This document shows, piece by piece, positions 1 to 9,098 of a stretch of DNA of 57,084 bases; the stretch's first letter is position 1, and every line of letters begins with the position of its first letter. The DNA lies in assembly GCA_045546275.1 (NCBI GenBank), contig JAZQCM010000036.1:1-57084 (forward strand), written 5' to 3'. A program made the position numbers and the translations under genes. The DNA comes from RGIG1927 sp045546275. Its GTDB lineage: Bacteria; Bacillota; Clostridia; UMGS1883. Under the pieces are notes generated by a model that saw only the letters and a program-made list of their open reading frames with translations, did no database searches and was not told the origin of the DNA.

Positions 1-2737
1 CATAAGTGTCGGTGTCAACATTACCGTGTACCAAGAAACGGTATGTTCTATTTGTTACAAAGATAACGCCTGTCATATCGCCGGGCTGTGCCTTAAAGTC
101 GCCGCCGCCTGCGTTGTCATAACCAAGACCAATCTGACCGGAGCCCCAAAGTGCACCGTTATTGGAAATGTACATCCAGAGGTTATCATAGTTAGATGCA
201 TTAAGGTCATATTCAACATAGAAATCGCCTGTTACATCTGCAGGGAAGTTTACTGTAGTGGGGCTTGTAGCATCATCTACAGCAAATGTCATAGGAAGAA
301 CAGTAACTGTCATAGTAACAGGGAAACCTGCTGCTGTACCGGAAACTGTTACGTCACCTGCCGCAGAGAAGTCAGCTGCGTTCCATTCAACGTCAACTGT
401 CATAGCGGAGCCACGTTCGCCAACACCTGTTACAGTTGCGGGAAGAACAGGTTCGTTACCTGCAATTACAGTAACTGTTGCAGGGCTTGTAACGGAAACA
501 AGGTCTTCTGCAGCCTGAGTAGCTGTGTAAAGCTCGAAATCATCGAACCATGTACCACGGCTACCGTTGTTACCGATGTTGTAACTTGTGAAACCGATGT
601 AACCTGCTGTTTCAGCAGTAATAATGTACTGATACTTAGCCCAGTCGCTACCGGGAGAAACAAGCTCATACCAAGCTTCAGAAGTAATCTGGTCTACAGC
701 TGTGTGGTGAGCATTGTCTTCGGAGAAGTAAACATATGTTGTGGAGCCACCTGCAGGCTTCTTTGCATAGAAAGAAAGGTAATATGTACCTGCTTCTACG
801 GGCCACATTGTATCGAGTGTACAATAGTTAGAGCCTGTGATGGGGTCATTCCACCAACCAACGTATGCCCAGTTGCCGTCGGGAACAACGTCAACTGTTG
901 CGTCGCCCCAGTTCATAGCGCTGTTTGTCTGAGCGCCTGTGTGAGCCAACCAACCTGCAAGGGACTGGTTACCGCTTGCATCTTCAAAGCTTGCATCTGT
1001 ACCGTTTGCAGAAATAATGTTTTCTGTACCGATATCGTAGTAACCGGAACCGGAGTTATATTCTGTACCTGCAACACTACCGGGGAATACATATACAGTG
1101 TGTGCATCACCTGTAACTGTATTACCGTTGTATGTTGTAGAAGGTGTAAGTGTTACGATTGTGATATCGGAAGGAGCTGTTACTGTACCGTTAGCTGCCA
1201 AAACATCAGCATTAGAAGATGTCCAGTTGATTGTGCTTTCATAGCCGTAAGCATCTGTGGAAGTTGTGGGTACTGTAATAGATGTCTTCGTAGCCAAGGG
1301 GAGGCTAAGACTATCCATACCCGCCTTAACTGTATCAGCTGTTGTTTCAATAACTTCTTCTACTGTGTAAAGACCATAGTTACCAAACTTTTCACCACTA
1401 CCTAACCAACGGTAGGAAGCGATAAGGTAGTTTTCGTTTGCACCTGTAGTAAACACGATTGTGTTTGTACCTGCAGCACCCTGCAAGATAACGTTGGAAC
1501 CGTCAGCGCCTGTTGCGTTGAAGGAAGCACCAAGGCTGTTCTTGTGGTACTGACCACCACCTGTGGATGTGTATGTATAAACATAAGTTGTGTTAGGTTC
1601 AACCTTCCATGCACGGTAGAGAGAGCTTGCGCCGCCCTGACCTGTACCACCGGAAGTAAGTGTCATTGTGCCGTCGCCGTTAGATGTGAAGAAGCTTGCT
1701 GCACCACCTGTACCATTGAACCAACCTGTTGTGCCCTGGCTAAAGTCACCATTGGGGATAAGGTTTGTGCCTGTAATCTGATACTTCTTACCACCGTATG
1801 TAACGCTGTCACCAATAGCCATGCCGTTCCAGTTTGCCTGTCTTGTCATAGCGATTGTGCCGCTTTCAGACATTGTTGTAGCGTCAGCTGTGTAGATGTA
1901 GTTACCACCATTTACATAGTATGTATATGCATCAAGTGCAAGACCTGTTTCGCCGTTAGCTGTGTCGTATCTGCCGTTAACTGTCTTAACTACTTCGCCG
2001 TCAGCTGTGTATTCTACAGATACTTCTACTTCTGTTTCAGCAGCGGGATATACAGCACCGATTGTGAGGTCACCGAAACCGATGTGGTTCCAAGCTGCAG
2101 ACCAACGACCGTTAGAAGATGTGATACCACCGAAGCCGTTTACTGTACCTGCCTTGGAATCGATTGTGGAAACAACACTGCCTGCTACATAGTATTCAAC
2201 CTTATGTGTGCCGTCGCCATTGTTTGTTGCAACGATAGCACAGTCTGTACCATCAGCAGGGAAGCCCATGTAGTATTCGCCGGAAACTGATGTGTAGTTT
2301 CTGTCAATCTTTAAGAAAGCGATTTCTGTACCGCTCTTATCTGTGAAAGAGAAGTCAAAGTAAAGGTCAGCAGGGTTCTGTCTCTTCATTTTCCATTCAA
2401 TGACGAGCTTTTCTTCGCTGCCGTCACCGTAACCGGGAGATGTAATTGTTGTTACGTTTGCTGTACCGTTTACGTAGTACTGAATAACGTTACCAACACC
2501 GGAATATGTCTTAACATTTACATAACCGGATGTGATGTTGGATGACCATCCGGAAAAAGCAGTACCGATAGCTGTATCGTTGAAGCTTCCGTCAGGACAC
2601 TGCCACAAAACTTCACCGCCAAGAGCATCGATAACGCCTGTTGTACCGGCTGCACTTGCTGTCAAGTTAAACGCCGGAACAATAGAAAGGACCATTGCAA
2701 GGGAAATTACAATGGCCACAAAACGTTTAAGTTTCAT
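1..2737 (-). CDS. Large secreted multidomain protein, 5' part (runs off the window)
   Basis: The minus frame from the ATG at 2737 is open to position 1 (about 912 codons, no stop), so the gene continues outside the window. A GGAGG ribosome binding site lies about 8 nt before the ATG. Residues 1-28 are a signal peptide (MKLKRFVAIVISLAMVLSIV..., cleavage after TASA). After it come a beta-sandwich-like region, a carbohydrate-binding-like module starting NLIPNGDF at about residue 329, an atrophied Ig-like stretch (INWTSSNADVLAANGTV) at about 465-555, a second module at about 572-740 (TENIISANGTDASFEDASG), and a bacterial Ig-like group 4 domain (IAGNEPVLPATVTG) at about 743-810. Such chains usually accompany large extracellular glycosidases, but no catalytic domain lies in the visible part, so the enzyme type is unknown. 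Family names come from motif recognition, not a search. Confidence 0.85.
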   Translation of the reverse strand, partial: MKLKRFVAIVISLAMVLSIVPAFNLTASAAGTTGVIDALGGEVLWQCPDGSFNDTAIGTAFSGWSSNITSGYVNVKTYSGVGNVIQYYVNGTANVTTITSPGYGDGSEEKLVIEWKMKRQNPADLYFDFSFTDKSGTEIAFLKIDRNYTSVSGEYYMGFPADGTDCAIVATNNGDGTHKVEYYVAGSVVSTIDSKAGTVNGFGGITSSNGRWSAAWNHIGFGDLTIGAVYPAAETEVEVSVEYTADGEVVKTVNGRYDTANGETGLALDAYTYYVNGGNYIYTADATTMSESGTIAMTRQANWNGMAIGDSVTYGGKKYQITGTNLIPNGDFSQGTTGWFNGTGGAASFFTSNGDGTMTLTSGGTGQGGASSLYRAWKVEPNTTYVYTYTSTGGGQYHKNSLGASFNATGADGSNVILQGAAGTNTIVFTTGANENYLIASYRWLGSGEKFGNYGLYTVEEVIETTADTVKAGMDSLSLPLATKTSITVPTTSTDAYGYESTINWTSSNADVLAANGTVTAPSDITIVTLTPSTTYNGNTVTGDAHTVYVFPGSVAGTEYNSGSGYYDIGTENIISANGTDASFEDASGNQSLAGWLAHTGAQTNSAMNWGDATVDVVPDGNWAYVGWWNDPITGSNYCTLDTMWPVEAGTYYLSFYAKKPAGGSTTYVYFSEDNAHHTAVDQITSEAWYELVSPGSDWAKYQYIITAETAGYIGFTSYNIGNNGSRGTWFDDFELYTATQAAEDLVSVTSPATVTVIAGNEPVLPATVTGVGERGSAMTVDVEWNAADFSAAGDVTVSGTAAGFPVTMTVTVLPMTFAVDDATSPTTVNFPADVTGDFYVEYDLNASNYDNLWMYISNNGALWGSGQIGLGYDNAGGGDFKAQPGDMTGVIFVTNRTYRFLVHGNVDTDTY

Positions 2738-3053
2738 TTTGAATTTCCTCCAATAAATTTTATTTTCCTTATTGTATAGCTTTAAAACACCTTTGCTTGT
2801 TACCACGCAAACAAAAGCGCACGTCATGCTGTGGTTACCACTCCACAAAATGACCCATACACAAGGAATCGCTATTAAATTTTTGCCTTTCGGCAAGCTG
2901 AACGTGAAATTGCAACCTCTATTCCTGTCGACCTCAGAAACGTTGCGAAATTGCCTTTTCACAAATTAAAGTTAGTTTTAGGCTTATTTTGGGGCATTCA
3001 TTCTGCACGCTTTTTTTAAAGGGCGCAAAAACCCCCAGTATCAGCCTATTATA
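2738..3053 (-). promoter_or_regulatory. Long structured 5' leader of the large secreted protein
   Basis: About 315 nt separate the predicted transcription start from the ATG at 2737. I see no ORF in the stretch. On the minus strand it can form several hairpins: GCAAC/GTTGC arms enclosing a second stem, TTGCC-GAAA-GGCAA, and TGTGG/CCACA. The length and density of stems suggest a regulatory leader, but I cannot assign a riboswitch class. The rest of this 421-bp gap holds the promoter and the terminator of the upstream operon. Confidence 0.4.
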
Positions 3054-3089
3054 CAGAGTTATAATACCACTCCAAATCCAATTTGTCAA
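3048..3089 (-). promoter_or_regulatory. SigA-type promoter(s) for the large secreted protein
   Basis: On the minus strand TTGACA (3089-3084), a 17-bp spacer and TATTAT (3066-3061) form a near-consensus housekeeping promoter. A second overlapping pair, TTTGGA-N17-TATAAT, has its -10 at 3053-3048. Confidence 0.75.
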
Positions 3090-3132
3090 CATTTTTCCAT
3101 CACAAAATTTCACCTTGAAGAGGGACTTTGCC

Positions 3133-3172
3133 TTTTAAAATGAAAACAAGAGGCGTTATTACCGCCTCTTGT
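3133..3172 (-). terminator. Intrinsic terminator of the polysaccharide operon
   Basis: The inverted repeat ACAAGAGGCG / CGCCTCTTGT (3146-3155 and 3163-3172) has a 7-nt loop and is followed on the minus strand by TTTTCATTTT. The stop codon of the flippase gene lies in the loop. Confidence 0.8.
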
Positions 3173-4628
3173 TCTGTAGTAACCATATTAACAAATTGAT
3201 AACTGCAAATACAAGCACAACAACCATGCCGCATTTTACGCTGTCAAAAATAAACGCCACAAAGCTTTCTGCAGAAATTGTAACAAATTTGGCAAAAAAA
3301 GCTATTGTACCAACACTTGTAAGACCGTTTACCACAAAGCTTGTCACAAATTTTTTCACGGGGCGCATTAAAATGTTTTTTGACAAATACCACACCATGT
3401 ACCCTGTGCGATAGGTCATTGCACAAAAAGTGCCTGCCGCAACGCCTGCTAAGCCTAAGGGCTTGATTAATAAAATTGAAAGAGCTAAATTAATACAAAC
3501 CTCAACAATTGCTCCGACTTTTGTTTGTTTGTAATGACCTGCTGCAGATATGACGGAGCTGTAGGGGATGCGGATTGCCGCCATTGCACCTGCACCTATC
3601 ATAACAGATGCAAAAACGGGCTGTATGTACACCGCATCGGTAACGTGGACCGTGTATATTTTCACAAATGGCAGAATTACAATTGCCACAGCGGTGAACA
3701 TTGCCATTGTTAAAAACCTGTTAACCGCCTCATAAAGCTCAAAGGAGTCAGAAAGATTTTTATTTTCGCCTTTTGCCATAATATTGCCGATTGTGCCTAC
3801 CACACCTGCAGATATTGCATTGAGCAGATTTTCAACAATCAGTATTACTGAGTTGTACACCGAATAAACCGACACATTTGACAAACTTGAAAACACTGAA
3901 ATGATGACTATGTCTGTATTTCGATGAATAAAGTATGCTAAATGGTGAATAACTGCATCCTTTTTTTGGGCAAAGGGGTGCTTTTCCTTTGTGGGTGTGA
4001 TTTCGTAGTGGTTTTTAACGTAAAGCCTGTAGCAAACGGGGTTTATTAAGAACACGAATGCCGACAAAAGCTTAACCATGTGAACCGAGGCACCCATTTT
4101 TATGGCAACAAGGCAAACCAATAAGTTTAAAACGGTTGTTATAATCTGCACGGTTTGCACAATGTACAATCGTCGGTCTGCTTTTAAAAGCAATTGATGG
4201 GGCAAACCGAAATAGTAGTTAAAAAACGTGTTGACCGCAAGAATTAAAACCATTGAGCCAACGTACACAAAGCTGAAGTTTGCGTGTATTACCATTTTTG
4301 CTACACAGCTCAAAAGCACTGCAAAAGCAATAAAAGCAACAGATATTTTGCCAAAAAAGCTTTTTGTGGTGTTAAAAATAGAGCTTATTTCTGCGTTGTT
4401 GCTTTCGGCAAGGGGCTTGTAGAGCGATGCAAGCACCACTCCTCCTATGCCCATTTCCATTAAGGTTGTGTATGAAAGTATCTGGCTGACAGACTGCATA
4501 AGTCCGTTTACTTCCGAGCCGAAAACTTCGAGTATGAACCTTGGCAGAATAATGGCACAAATGCCTGTTATCAGCTGATGAAGGAGAGATACCGAAATAT
4601 TAAGTTGTGCACTTTTTTGCTTTGTCAT
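3159..4628 (-). CDS. Polysaccharide flippase (Wzx/MATE-like membrane protein)
   Basis: This 489-aa protein is almost entirely hydrophobic, with about 12-14 predicted membrane segments and the N-terminal pattern of the polysaccharide-exporter group (LNISVSLLHQLITGICAIILPRF). Members move lipid-linked oligosaccharide repeat units across the cytoplasmic membrane. I chose the ATG at 4628 because AAGGAG lies 7 nt upstream; the in-frame ATG at 4655 has no such site. It is the last gene of a polysaccharide operon with glycosyltransferases, Wzz-like proteins and a polymerase-like protein, which supports a Wzx role. The substrate is unknown. Confidence 0.85.
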   Translation of the reverse strand: MTKQKSAQLNISVSLLHQLITGICAIILPRFILEVFGSEVNGLMQSVSQILSYTTLMEMGIGGVVLASLYKPLAESNNAEISSIFNTTKSFFGKISVAFIAFAVLLSCVAKMVIHANFSFVYVGSMVLILAVNTFFNYYFGLPHQLLLKADRRLYIVQTVQIITTVLNLLVCLVAIKMGASVHMVKLLSAFVFLINPVCYRLYVKNHYEITPTKEKHPFAQKKDAVIHHLAYFIHRNTDIVIISVFSSLSNVSVYSVYNSVILIVENLLNAISAGVVGTIGNIMAKGENKNLSDSFELYEAVNRFLTMAMFTAVAIVILPFVKIYTVHVTDAVYIQPVFASVMIGAGAMAAIRIPYSSVISAAGHYKQTKVGAIVEVCINLALSILLIKPLGLAGVAAGTFCAMTYRTGYMVWYLSKNILMRPVKKFVTSFVVNGLTSVGTIAFFAKFVTISAESFVAFIFDSVKCGMVVVLVFAVINLLIWLLQNKRR

Positions 4629-4659
4629 GGTATACTCCTTCCGATTTACTTTCATTGTA

Positions 4660-5688
4660 TTATTTTTTATGTATATCGTTTATGTTTTTTACATAAAGAA
4701 GCAGGAACAAAAGAAACAAGCGCCTTTTAATTACAAGCTTCATTTTCATAACTGTCTTTTTTTCTTTTATTTTTCCCAAGGATTGCGCAAAGGCACGTGA
4801 AACACGCTCGTTTTCCACATATTCACGAGTTTTTTTAAGCCTTTTACAGAGCCCTTCCGGGCTGAAAAGAAGCTCGCTTCGTATGCATTCAAGAGAATAC
4901 CTTGCAACATAGCCGTTTAGCTGGTCAATATAGTCAACCTTGCGATTAACAAAAAACTCTTCCATTTCCTCCGCAAGTGCCAGAAACTTTTTTAAAAGGG
5001 TGCTGTCGTAGCGGTGGGTAACGGAGTCGTCGTTTTTTCGGTAATGATAAAAAGACTCCTCCATAACAAAAAGAGTTTCCGTATCCATAAGGGTGGGGTA
5101 TGTGCAAAGAGCGTCCTCACCGTAGGAAATAGTGTGATTTACTTTAAAAATTACGTTTTCCAGGCACTCTTTTTTAAAGATTTTGTTGCACAAGCTGGGA
5201 TTTACACCGGGCAGGCACACATCAAAGTCAAAAAGTATTTTGGGATAAAATTCTTTTGTCATGTCTTCTTTGTTGTACAAGCCGCTTCGTACAGTGTTTT
5301 TGTGCTTAACAGTGCCGTTTTCCGTTTCGTACACAATTGAGCAGATAACCGCTTCCACATTGTGCTCTTCCATTTTGTTAAGCATTTTTTCATACATGTC
5401 AGAATCTATCCAGTCGTCACAGTCCACAAAGGTAACAAATTTGCCTTGCGCATTTTTTAAGCCGTCACGCCTCGCTTCGGTTACACCGCCGTTTTCCTTG
5501 TGTATAACATGGATGTTATCATGCTTTTTTGCATATTCATCGCAGATGTCTTTACTTTTGTCCTTTGACCCGTCATTTATCAGAATAAGTTCAAAGTCCT
5601 TGTAGGTTTGACTAAGGATGCTGTCAAGACATTCTCTTAAATATTTTTCACCATTGTAAACAGGAACAATAACACTGAGTGTAGGCAT
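4660..5688 (-). CDS. Glycosyltransferase family 2
   Basis: A 342-aa GT-A-fold glycosyltransferase. The N-terminus LSVIVPVYNGEKYLRECLDS is typical of GT2. NDGS at residues 38-41 is part of the nucleotide-sugar site and D89-C-D91-D92 is the metal-binding DxD motif. The C-terminus is basic and hydrophobic, suggesting peripheral membrane association. It would add one sugar to the growing repeat unit on the inner membrane face. AGGTGA precedes the ATG, and only 6 bp separate it from the upstream GT4 gene, so the two are surely cotranscribed. Donor and acceptor cannot be read from sequence. Confidence 0.9.
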   Translation of the reverse strand: MPTLSVIVPVYNGEKYLRECLDSILSQTYKDFELILINDGSKDKSKDICDEYAKKHDNIHVIHKENGGVTEARRDGLKNAQGKFVTFVDCDDWIDSDMYEKMLNKMEEHNVEAVICSIVYETENGTVKHKNTVRSGLYNKEDMTKEFYPKILFDFDVCLPGVNPSLCNKIFKKECLENVIFKVNHTISYGEDALCTYPTLMDTETLFVMEESFYHYRKNDDSVTHRYDSTLLKKFLALAEEMEEFFVNRKVDYIDQLNGYVARYSLECIRSELLFSPEGLCKRLKKTREYVENERVSRAFAQSLGKIKEKKTVMKMKLVIKRRLFLLFLLLYVKNINDIHKK

Positions 5689-5694
5689 TTTGTA

Positions 5695-6777
5695 TCACCT
5701 GCCGTTAATTTTTTCTTTTAAGGCTTCATAAAAGCTTTCGTCGCTTGAGCACACTGTGCCGTATTTGTCGCCCACCTGCTCATGAGCCGCAGCATAGTTG
5801 GTTGTGAGAACACTTGTGTTTAAAACAATTGCCTCACCAACTACCATGGGGTGGCCTTCGTAAGCAGAGTAGAGGGCAAATATGTCGGCATTTTTTATGT
5901 AGGGATAGGGGTTGGGCTGCTCTTTTGTGAATATGACACAATCATCCACATTGAGTTCTTTTGCAAGCCTTTCATTTTCAGAAAGGTCATCCCCTCCGCC
6001 AACAATGTACCAGCGAAATGGCTTTGCTCTATCATCCTTAAGCCTTTTTGCCACCTTTACAATGCCGTCAATACGCTTTTGAACATTGTCAATACGCGCC
6101 ACTGTGACAATATTAAAAAAGTTATTGTCATAGGGCATAAATTCCTCCGCTCGTTTTAATATGGTTTCCTCGTCGAAGAAATTGTAGCAAACCTTTGTTT
6201 TTTCCCGGAGTGCAGGGCAGAGTGAATCGAAATTTGTTTTAACAGCACCCGACACACAATAAATAGAGTCAAAGCTACCGTAAAGAGCCTCACAACCTTT
6301 TTTGTCAAAGCCCATTTTAACAGGGTCGTTATGAATCCACGCCACTTTTTCATCAGCTTTTACAAAGCTTTTTACAAAAAGGTTTGTCCCTTGGTTAAAA
6401 TATGCTCCCGGAACATCGTTGAAATAGGATATGGCGCAATCATATTTATCGGTAATAAGGTGCTTTTTGAAAAGCTTTTTGTAAAACTTATCGGAGCCTA
6501 TAATACGAACATACACCATTATTGCACAACGTAAAAATATGTCTATGGGATTTTTCTTTTTTAAAACATCCTTAAAGGGCGTTGCCGCTAAGCGCAACAA
6601 GGTTTTCCCTTTTATTATTTTAACACTTTCGGGAACCCTTGACAACAAATCGCCCTCGCCAAAAACAAAAAGGTCAATTTCATAGTCCTTTTCAATCTTT
6701 TTTAAAAGATTAATAAGGGAGGTCTGAATGCCTCCCATTGTCATATTCTGTGCTGCAAATAAAATTTTTTTAGTCAT
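5695..6777 (-). CDS. Glycosyltransferase family 4 (GT-B fold)
   Basis: A 360-aa GT-B enzyme. The N-terminal ILFAAQNMTMGGIQTSLINL carries the GG-x-Q loop of GT4 enzymes. The C-terminal half has the acceptor/donor motif E-x7-E (YEGHPMVVGEAI). The start at 6777 is chosen because AAGGTGA lies 5 nt upstream; the frame extends 11 codons further without a good site. It sits 4 bp after the preceding GT4 gene. Likely role: transfer of a sugar to the lipid-linked repeat unit of the cell-surface polysaccharide. The sugar is unknown. Confidence 0.88.
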   Translation of the reverse strand: MTKKILFAAQNMTMGGIQTSLINLLKKIEKDYEIDLFVFGEGDLLSRVPESVKIIKGKTLLRLAATPFKDVLKKKNPIDIFLRCAIMVYVRIIGSDKFYKKLFKKHLITDKYDCAISYFNDVPGAYFNQGTNLFVKSFVKADEKVAWIHNDPVKMGFDKKGCEALYGSFDSIYCVSGAVKTNFDSLCPALREKTKVCYNFFDEETILKRAEEFMPYDNNFFNIVTVARIDNVQKRIDGIVKVAKRLKDDRAKPFRWYIVGGGDDLSENERLAKELNVDDCVIFTKEQPNPYPYIKNADIFALYSAYEGHPMVVGEAIVLNTSVLTTNYAAAHEQVGDKYGTVCSSDESFYEALKEKINGR

Positions 6778-6781
6778 AAAA

Positions 6782-7915
6782 TCACCTTGAAATTTCATCG
6801 TACAAATCACTTAATCTTTTTTCCATAACAGACCAGGAATACTCATGCTCGTAAAGGCGTCTGCCTCTTTCTTCCATGGCTTTCCAGCTGTTTTTATTGT
6901 TGTAAAGAGCGTCCAACCCTTTTGCAAGGCCGCTCTTGCTGCATTCAATCAGAACACCAACCTGCTCATTTTCAACTACCTCGTCCCAGCCGGTGTTTTT
7001 ACACATTACAAAGGGCTTACCAAGCATTAACGCTTCGTAGAGCTTGTTGGGAGCAGCGTAGTTGTGGTTGGGGATTTTGGGGTCGTAAAGAACTGTCATA
7101 ACGTCACATTGGCTTTCAAGCTTTAAAACCTCGCTGTAGGGAAGCTTTCCGTAATAATGAATTCTGTGGTTTTTCTGTGATAAAGCTTGGATTTTTTCTT
7201 CCATTTCGCCAAAGCCTGCAATGTGAAGCTCCATTCTTTCATCTAAGTCTACTACTTCTAAAAGCTCATCGAGAAGTCTTCCGTAAAGGAAAACCCCTGC
7301 GTAGACAATTTTCATTCTTTCGTTTTCAACCTTTTTAGGTTCAAAAGCTACCGCTTCGGGGGTGTTGTGTATAACATAAAGCTTTTTGGGGCAACTGCCT
7401 TCAATCTGTTCTTTTCGTTTTTCCGAGCAGATTATTGTTGCGTCTGCACTTTTGATAACACCAAATTCCACGTTTTTTATTAAGTTGTAGAAAAAGGAGC
7501 CCTTTTTAAGTCTGCAGGCGGCATAAAAATCCAGAATATGATAAACAAATTTCTTGTTGTATTTTTTTGCGTATTTTTTTACCACAAGGCCAATATCCAG
7601 GTCAAAAGCATGGATAATATCGAAACTGTTCTTATTTTCTTTAAGATATTTTGCCAATCTTGCAAGGAACTTGAGCATGGGCAAAAGGTTCTTTTTTAAG
7701 CCTCCTGAAAAGGTGCCCTTAATACCAAAGGTAACATTTTCAATTTGTTTTTCGCCTGCAGGCATAAAGCCGGTTTTAATTCGATAGTCAGCATCCCTGT
7801 CCCAAGAGATAATTTTAACCTCGTACCCTTTTTTTACCAAAAACCGTGCCGCTTTCTCCACCGGAGGATCCGGGGGAACCATGCGAGACCTTATTAATAA
7901 AACCCTACGCTTCAA
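6782..7915 (-). CDS. Glycosyltransferase family 4 (GT-B fold)
   Basis: A GT-B glycosyltransferase of about 377 aa with a KRRVLLIRSRMVPPDPPVEK start, a YHILDFYA/ATIICSEKRKE central part and APNKLYEALMLGKPFV in the donor-binding half. No ATG is available at the 5' end. TTG at 7915 overlaps the stop of the upstream gene and has AAAGGCAGG about 9 nt before it; an earlier TTG at 7948 would add 11 residues with a poorer site. The overlap implies translational coupling with the upstream GT4 gene. The substrate is unknown. Confidence 0.85.
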   Translation of the reverse strand: MKRRVLLIRSRMVPPDPPVEKAARFLVKKGYEVKIISWDRDADYRIKTGFMPAGEKQIENVTFGIKGTFSGGLKKNLLPMLKFLARLAKYLKENKNSFDIIHAFDLDIGLVVKKYAKKYNKKFVYHILDFYAACRLKKGSFFYNLIKNVEFGVIKSADATIICSEKRKEQIEGSCPKKLYVIHNTPEAVAFEPKKVENERMKIVYAGVFLYGRLLDELLEVVDLDERMELHIAGFGEMEEKIQALSQKNHRIHYYGKLPYSEVLKLESQCDVMTVLYDPKIPNHNYAAPNKLYEALMLGKPFVMCKNTGWDEVVENEQVGVLIECSKSGLAKGLDALYNNKNSWKAMEERGRRLYEHEYSWSVMEKRLSDLYDEISR

Positions 7916-9083
7916 CTTTTTCTGCCTGCCTTTCCACCCTGCCTTCAAGGCTCTTTAAAAGGTCTTCCAGCTTTGCTTTTATGATATACTTGTCAAAATG
8001 CTTGACCTTGTTAATATTGTGCTCGCCCATTTTTGCTCTTAACGCTTTGTTTTCAACAAATGTATCGATGTGCCCTGCCAGTGCCAAATAGTCCATGGGC
8101 TCGAAATAAAAACCGCCTTTTTCGCTGATTAAGTCTCTTATGCCTCTTGTGTTGGACACTATTGCAGGCAGTCCTGCAGCCATTGCTTCCATGAGCGCAA
8201 CGGGAAGCCCCTCCCGAAGAGAGGGAAATACAAAAAAGTCACTTCCGTGCAAAATTTTGGCAATATCTGTTCTGAAGCCAACCAAGTGCACCCTGTCGCC
8301 AATGCCCAGATTGTTTGCACAGGCAATAAGCTCATCATGGAGCTTTCCGATGCCTGCAACAACGTAATGAACATTTTTACTCTTACATTCTGCCAAAGCT
8401 TTTATGGCTGTCATGTGGTTTTTCACATCACGGAGCTCACCTACAGAAAGAGCTATGACGCAATCCTTGGGAAGTCCCAGCTCTTTTCGTAAATAGTCCT
8501 TTCCGTCATTCATGGCGGATATTGCCTGCGTGTCTACGCCTACACCCTGGATAAACATAATTTCTTTCGCATTAAGATGCTTTTTTGCCAGTTGAAAGTC
8601 CTCTGAGTTGATGGTAATCATAACGTCTGTCAGACGGGCAAGAATTTTTTCAACGGGGTAGTACATAAGCCATTTCTGAACAGACGCCCCTTTGAAAAAG
8701 TGGAAACCGTGAACGGTATGAACTATTTTTGTTTTCTTTATGCCAATGGAGGCAAGCTTTGTAATTGCACTTACTATCGGCGTGTGACAGTGAACAATAT
8801 CGTACTGCTCAGTTTTGAGAAGTCTTCGTACCTGCTTGAATATTTTAACTACCTCTATGCTGTAAGGGGTTCGGGGAAAGGGAATGTGATATTCTGCTAT
8901 GCCCTCTTTGTCCCATTCCATCTTACTTTTGTCAACAAGCTCCTTGGAGGTGGTGTTTCCCTTTTTGAAATTACATGCAACATGCACTTCGTAGCCTGCC
9001 TCTTCCAGAATGTCGATATTTGTACGATTAAAAAGAAGTATCATAGACGCTGTGTTTGCAATAATTAATGCCTTCTTTTTCAT
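7905..9083 (-). CDS. Glycosyltransferase family 4 (EpsD/CapM-like)
   Basis: This 392-aa protein resembles the EpsD/CapM group of exopolysaccharide GT4 enzymes: an N-terminal ALIIANTASMILLFNRTNID, the HCHTPI and TVHGFHFFKG segments, and a C-terminal E-x7-E motif within SLREGLPVALMEAMAAG. It likely adds a HexNAc-type or other sugar early in repeat-unit assembly, by analogy with that group. The start ATG at 9083 follows a GAGG site. It lies 15 bp after the pyruvyl transferase gene. No polyprenyl-phosphate glycosyl-1-phosphate transferase is present in the operon, so the initiating enzyme must be elsewhere. Confidence 0.88.
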   Translation of the reverse strand: MKKKALIIANTASMILLFNRTNIDILEEAGYEVHVACNFKKGNTTSKELVDKSKMEWDKEGIAEYHIPFPRTPYSIEVVKIFKQVRRLLKTEQYDIVHCHTPIVSAITKLASIGIKKTKIVHTVHGFHFFKGASVQKWLMYYPVEKILARLTDVMITINSEDFQLAKKHLNAKEIMFIQGVGVDTQAISAMNDGKDYLRKELGLPKDCVIALSVGELRDVKNHMTAIKALAECKSKNVHYVVAGIGKLHDELIACANNLGIGDRVHLVGFRTDIAKILHGSDFFVFPSLREGLPVALMEAMAAGLPAIVSNTRGIRDLISEKGGFYFEPMDYLALAGHIDTFVENKALRAKMGEHNINKVKHFDKYIIKAKLEDLLKSLEGRVERQAEKVEA

Positions 9084-9098
9084 TTCATTAGCCTCGAT

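Noticed and set aside
26..2290. Long cysteine-rich open frames on the plus strand (26-1405 and 1544-2290)
   Set aside because: They are antisense shadows of the secreted protein on the minus strand, which has a signal peptide, SD, promoter and domain motifs. The shadow proteins have no start signals and an implausible Cys content.
2899..2914. ACGTGAAATTGCA, similar to part of the twin SLH regulatory element
   Set aside because: It has an extra base and no second TGACG 21 bp away, so it does not fit the two-repeat pattern.
2870..2960. Lysine-riboswitch-like words in the leader of the secreted protein
   Set aside because: The distance between the matching segments is about 100 nt, too short for the five-helix lysine aptamer, and the conserved order is incomplete.
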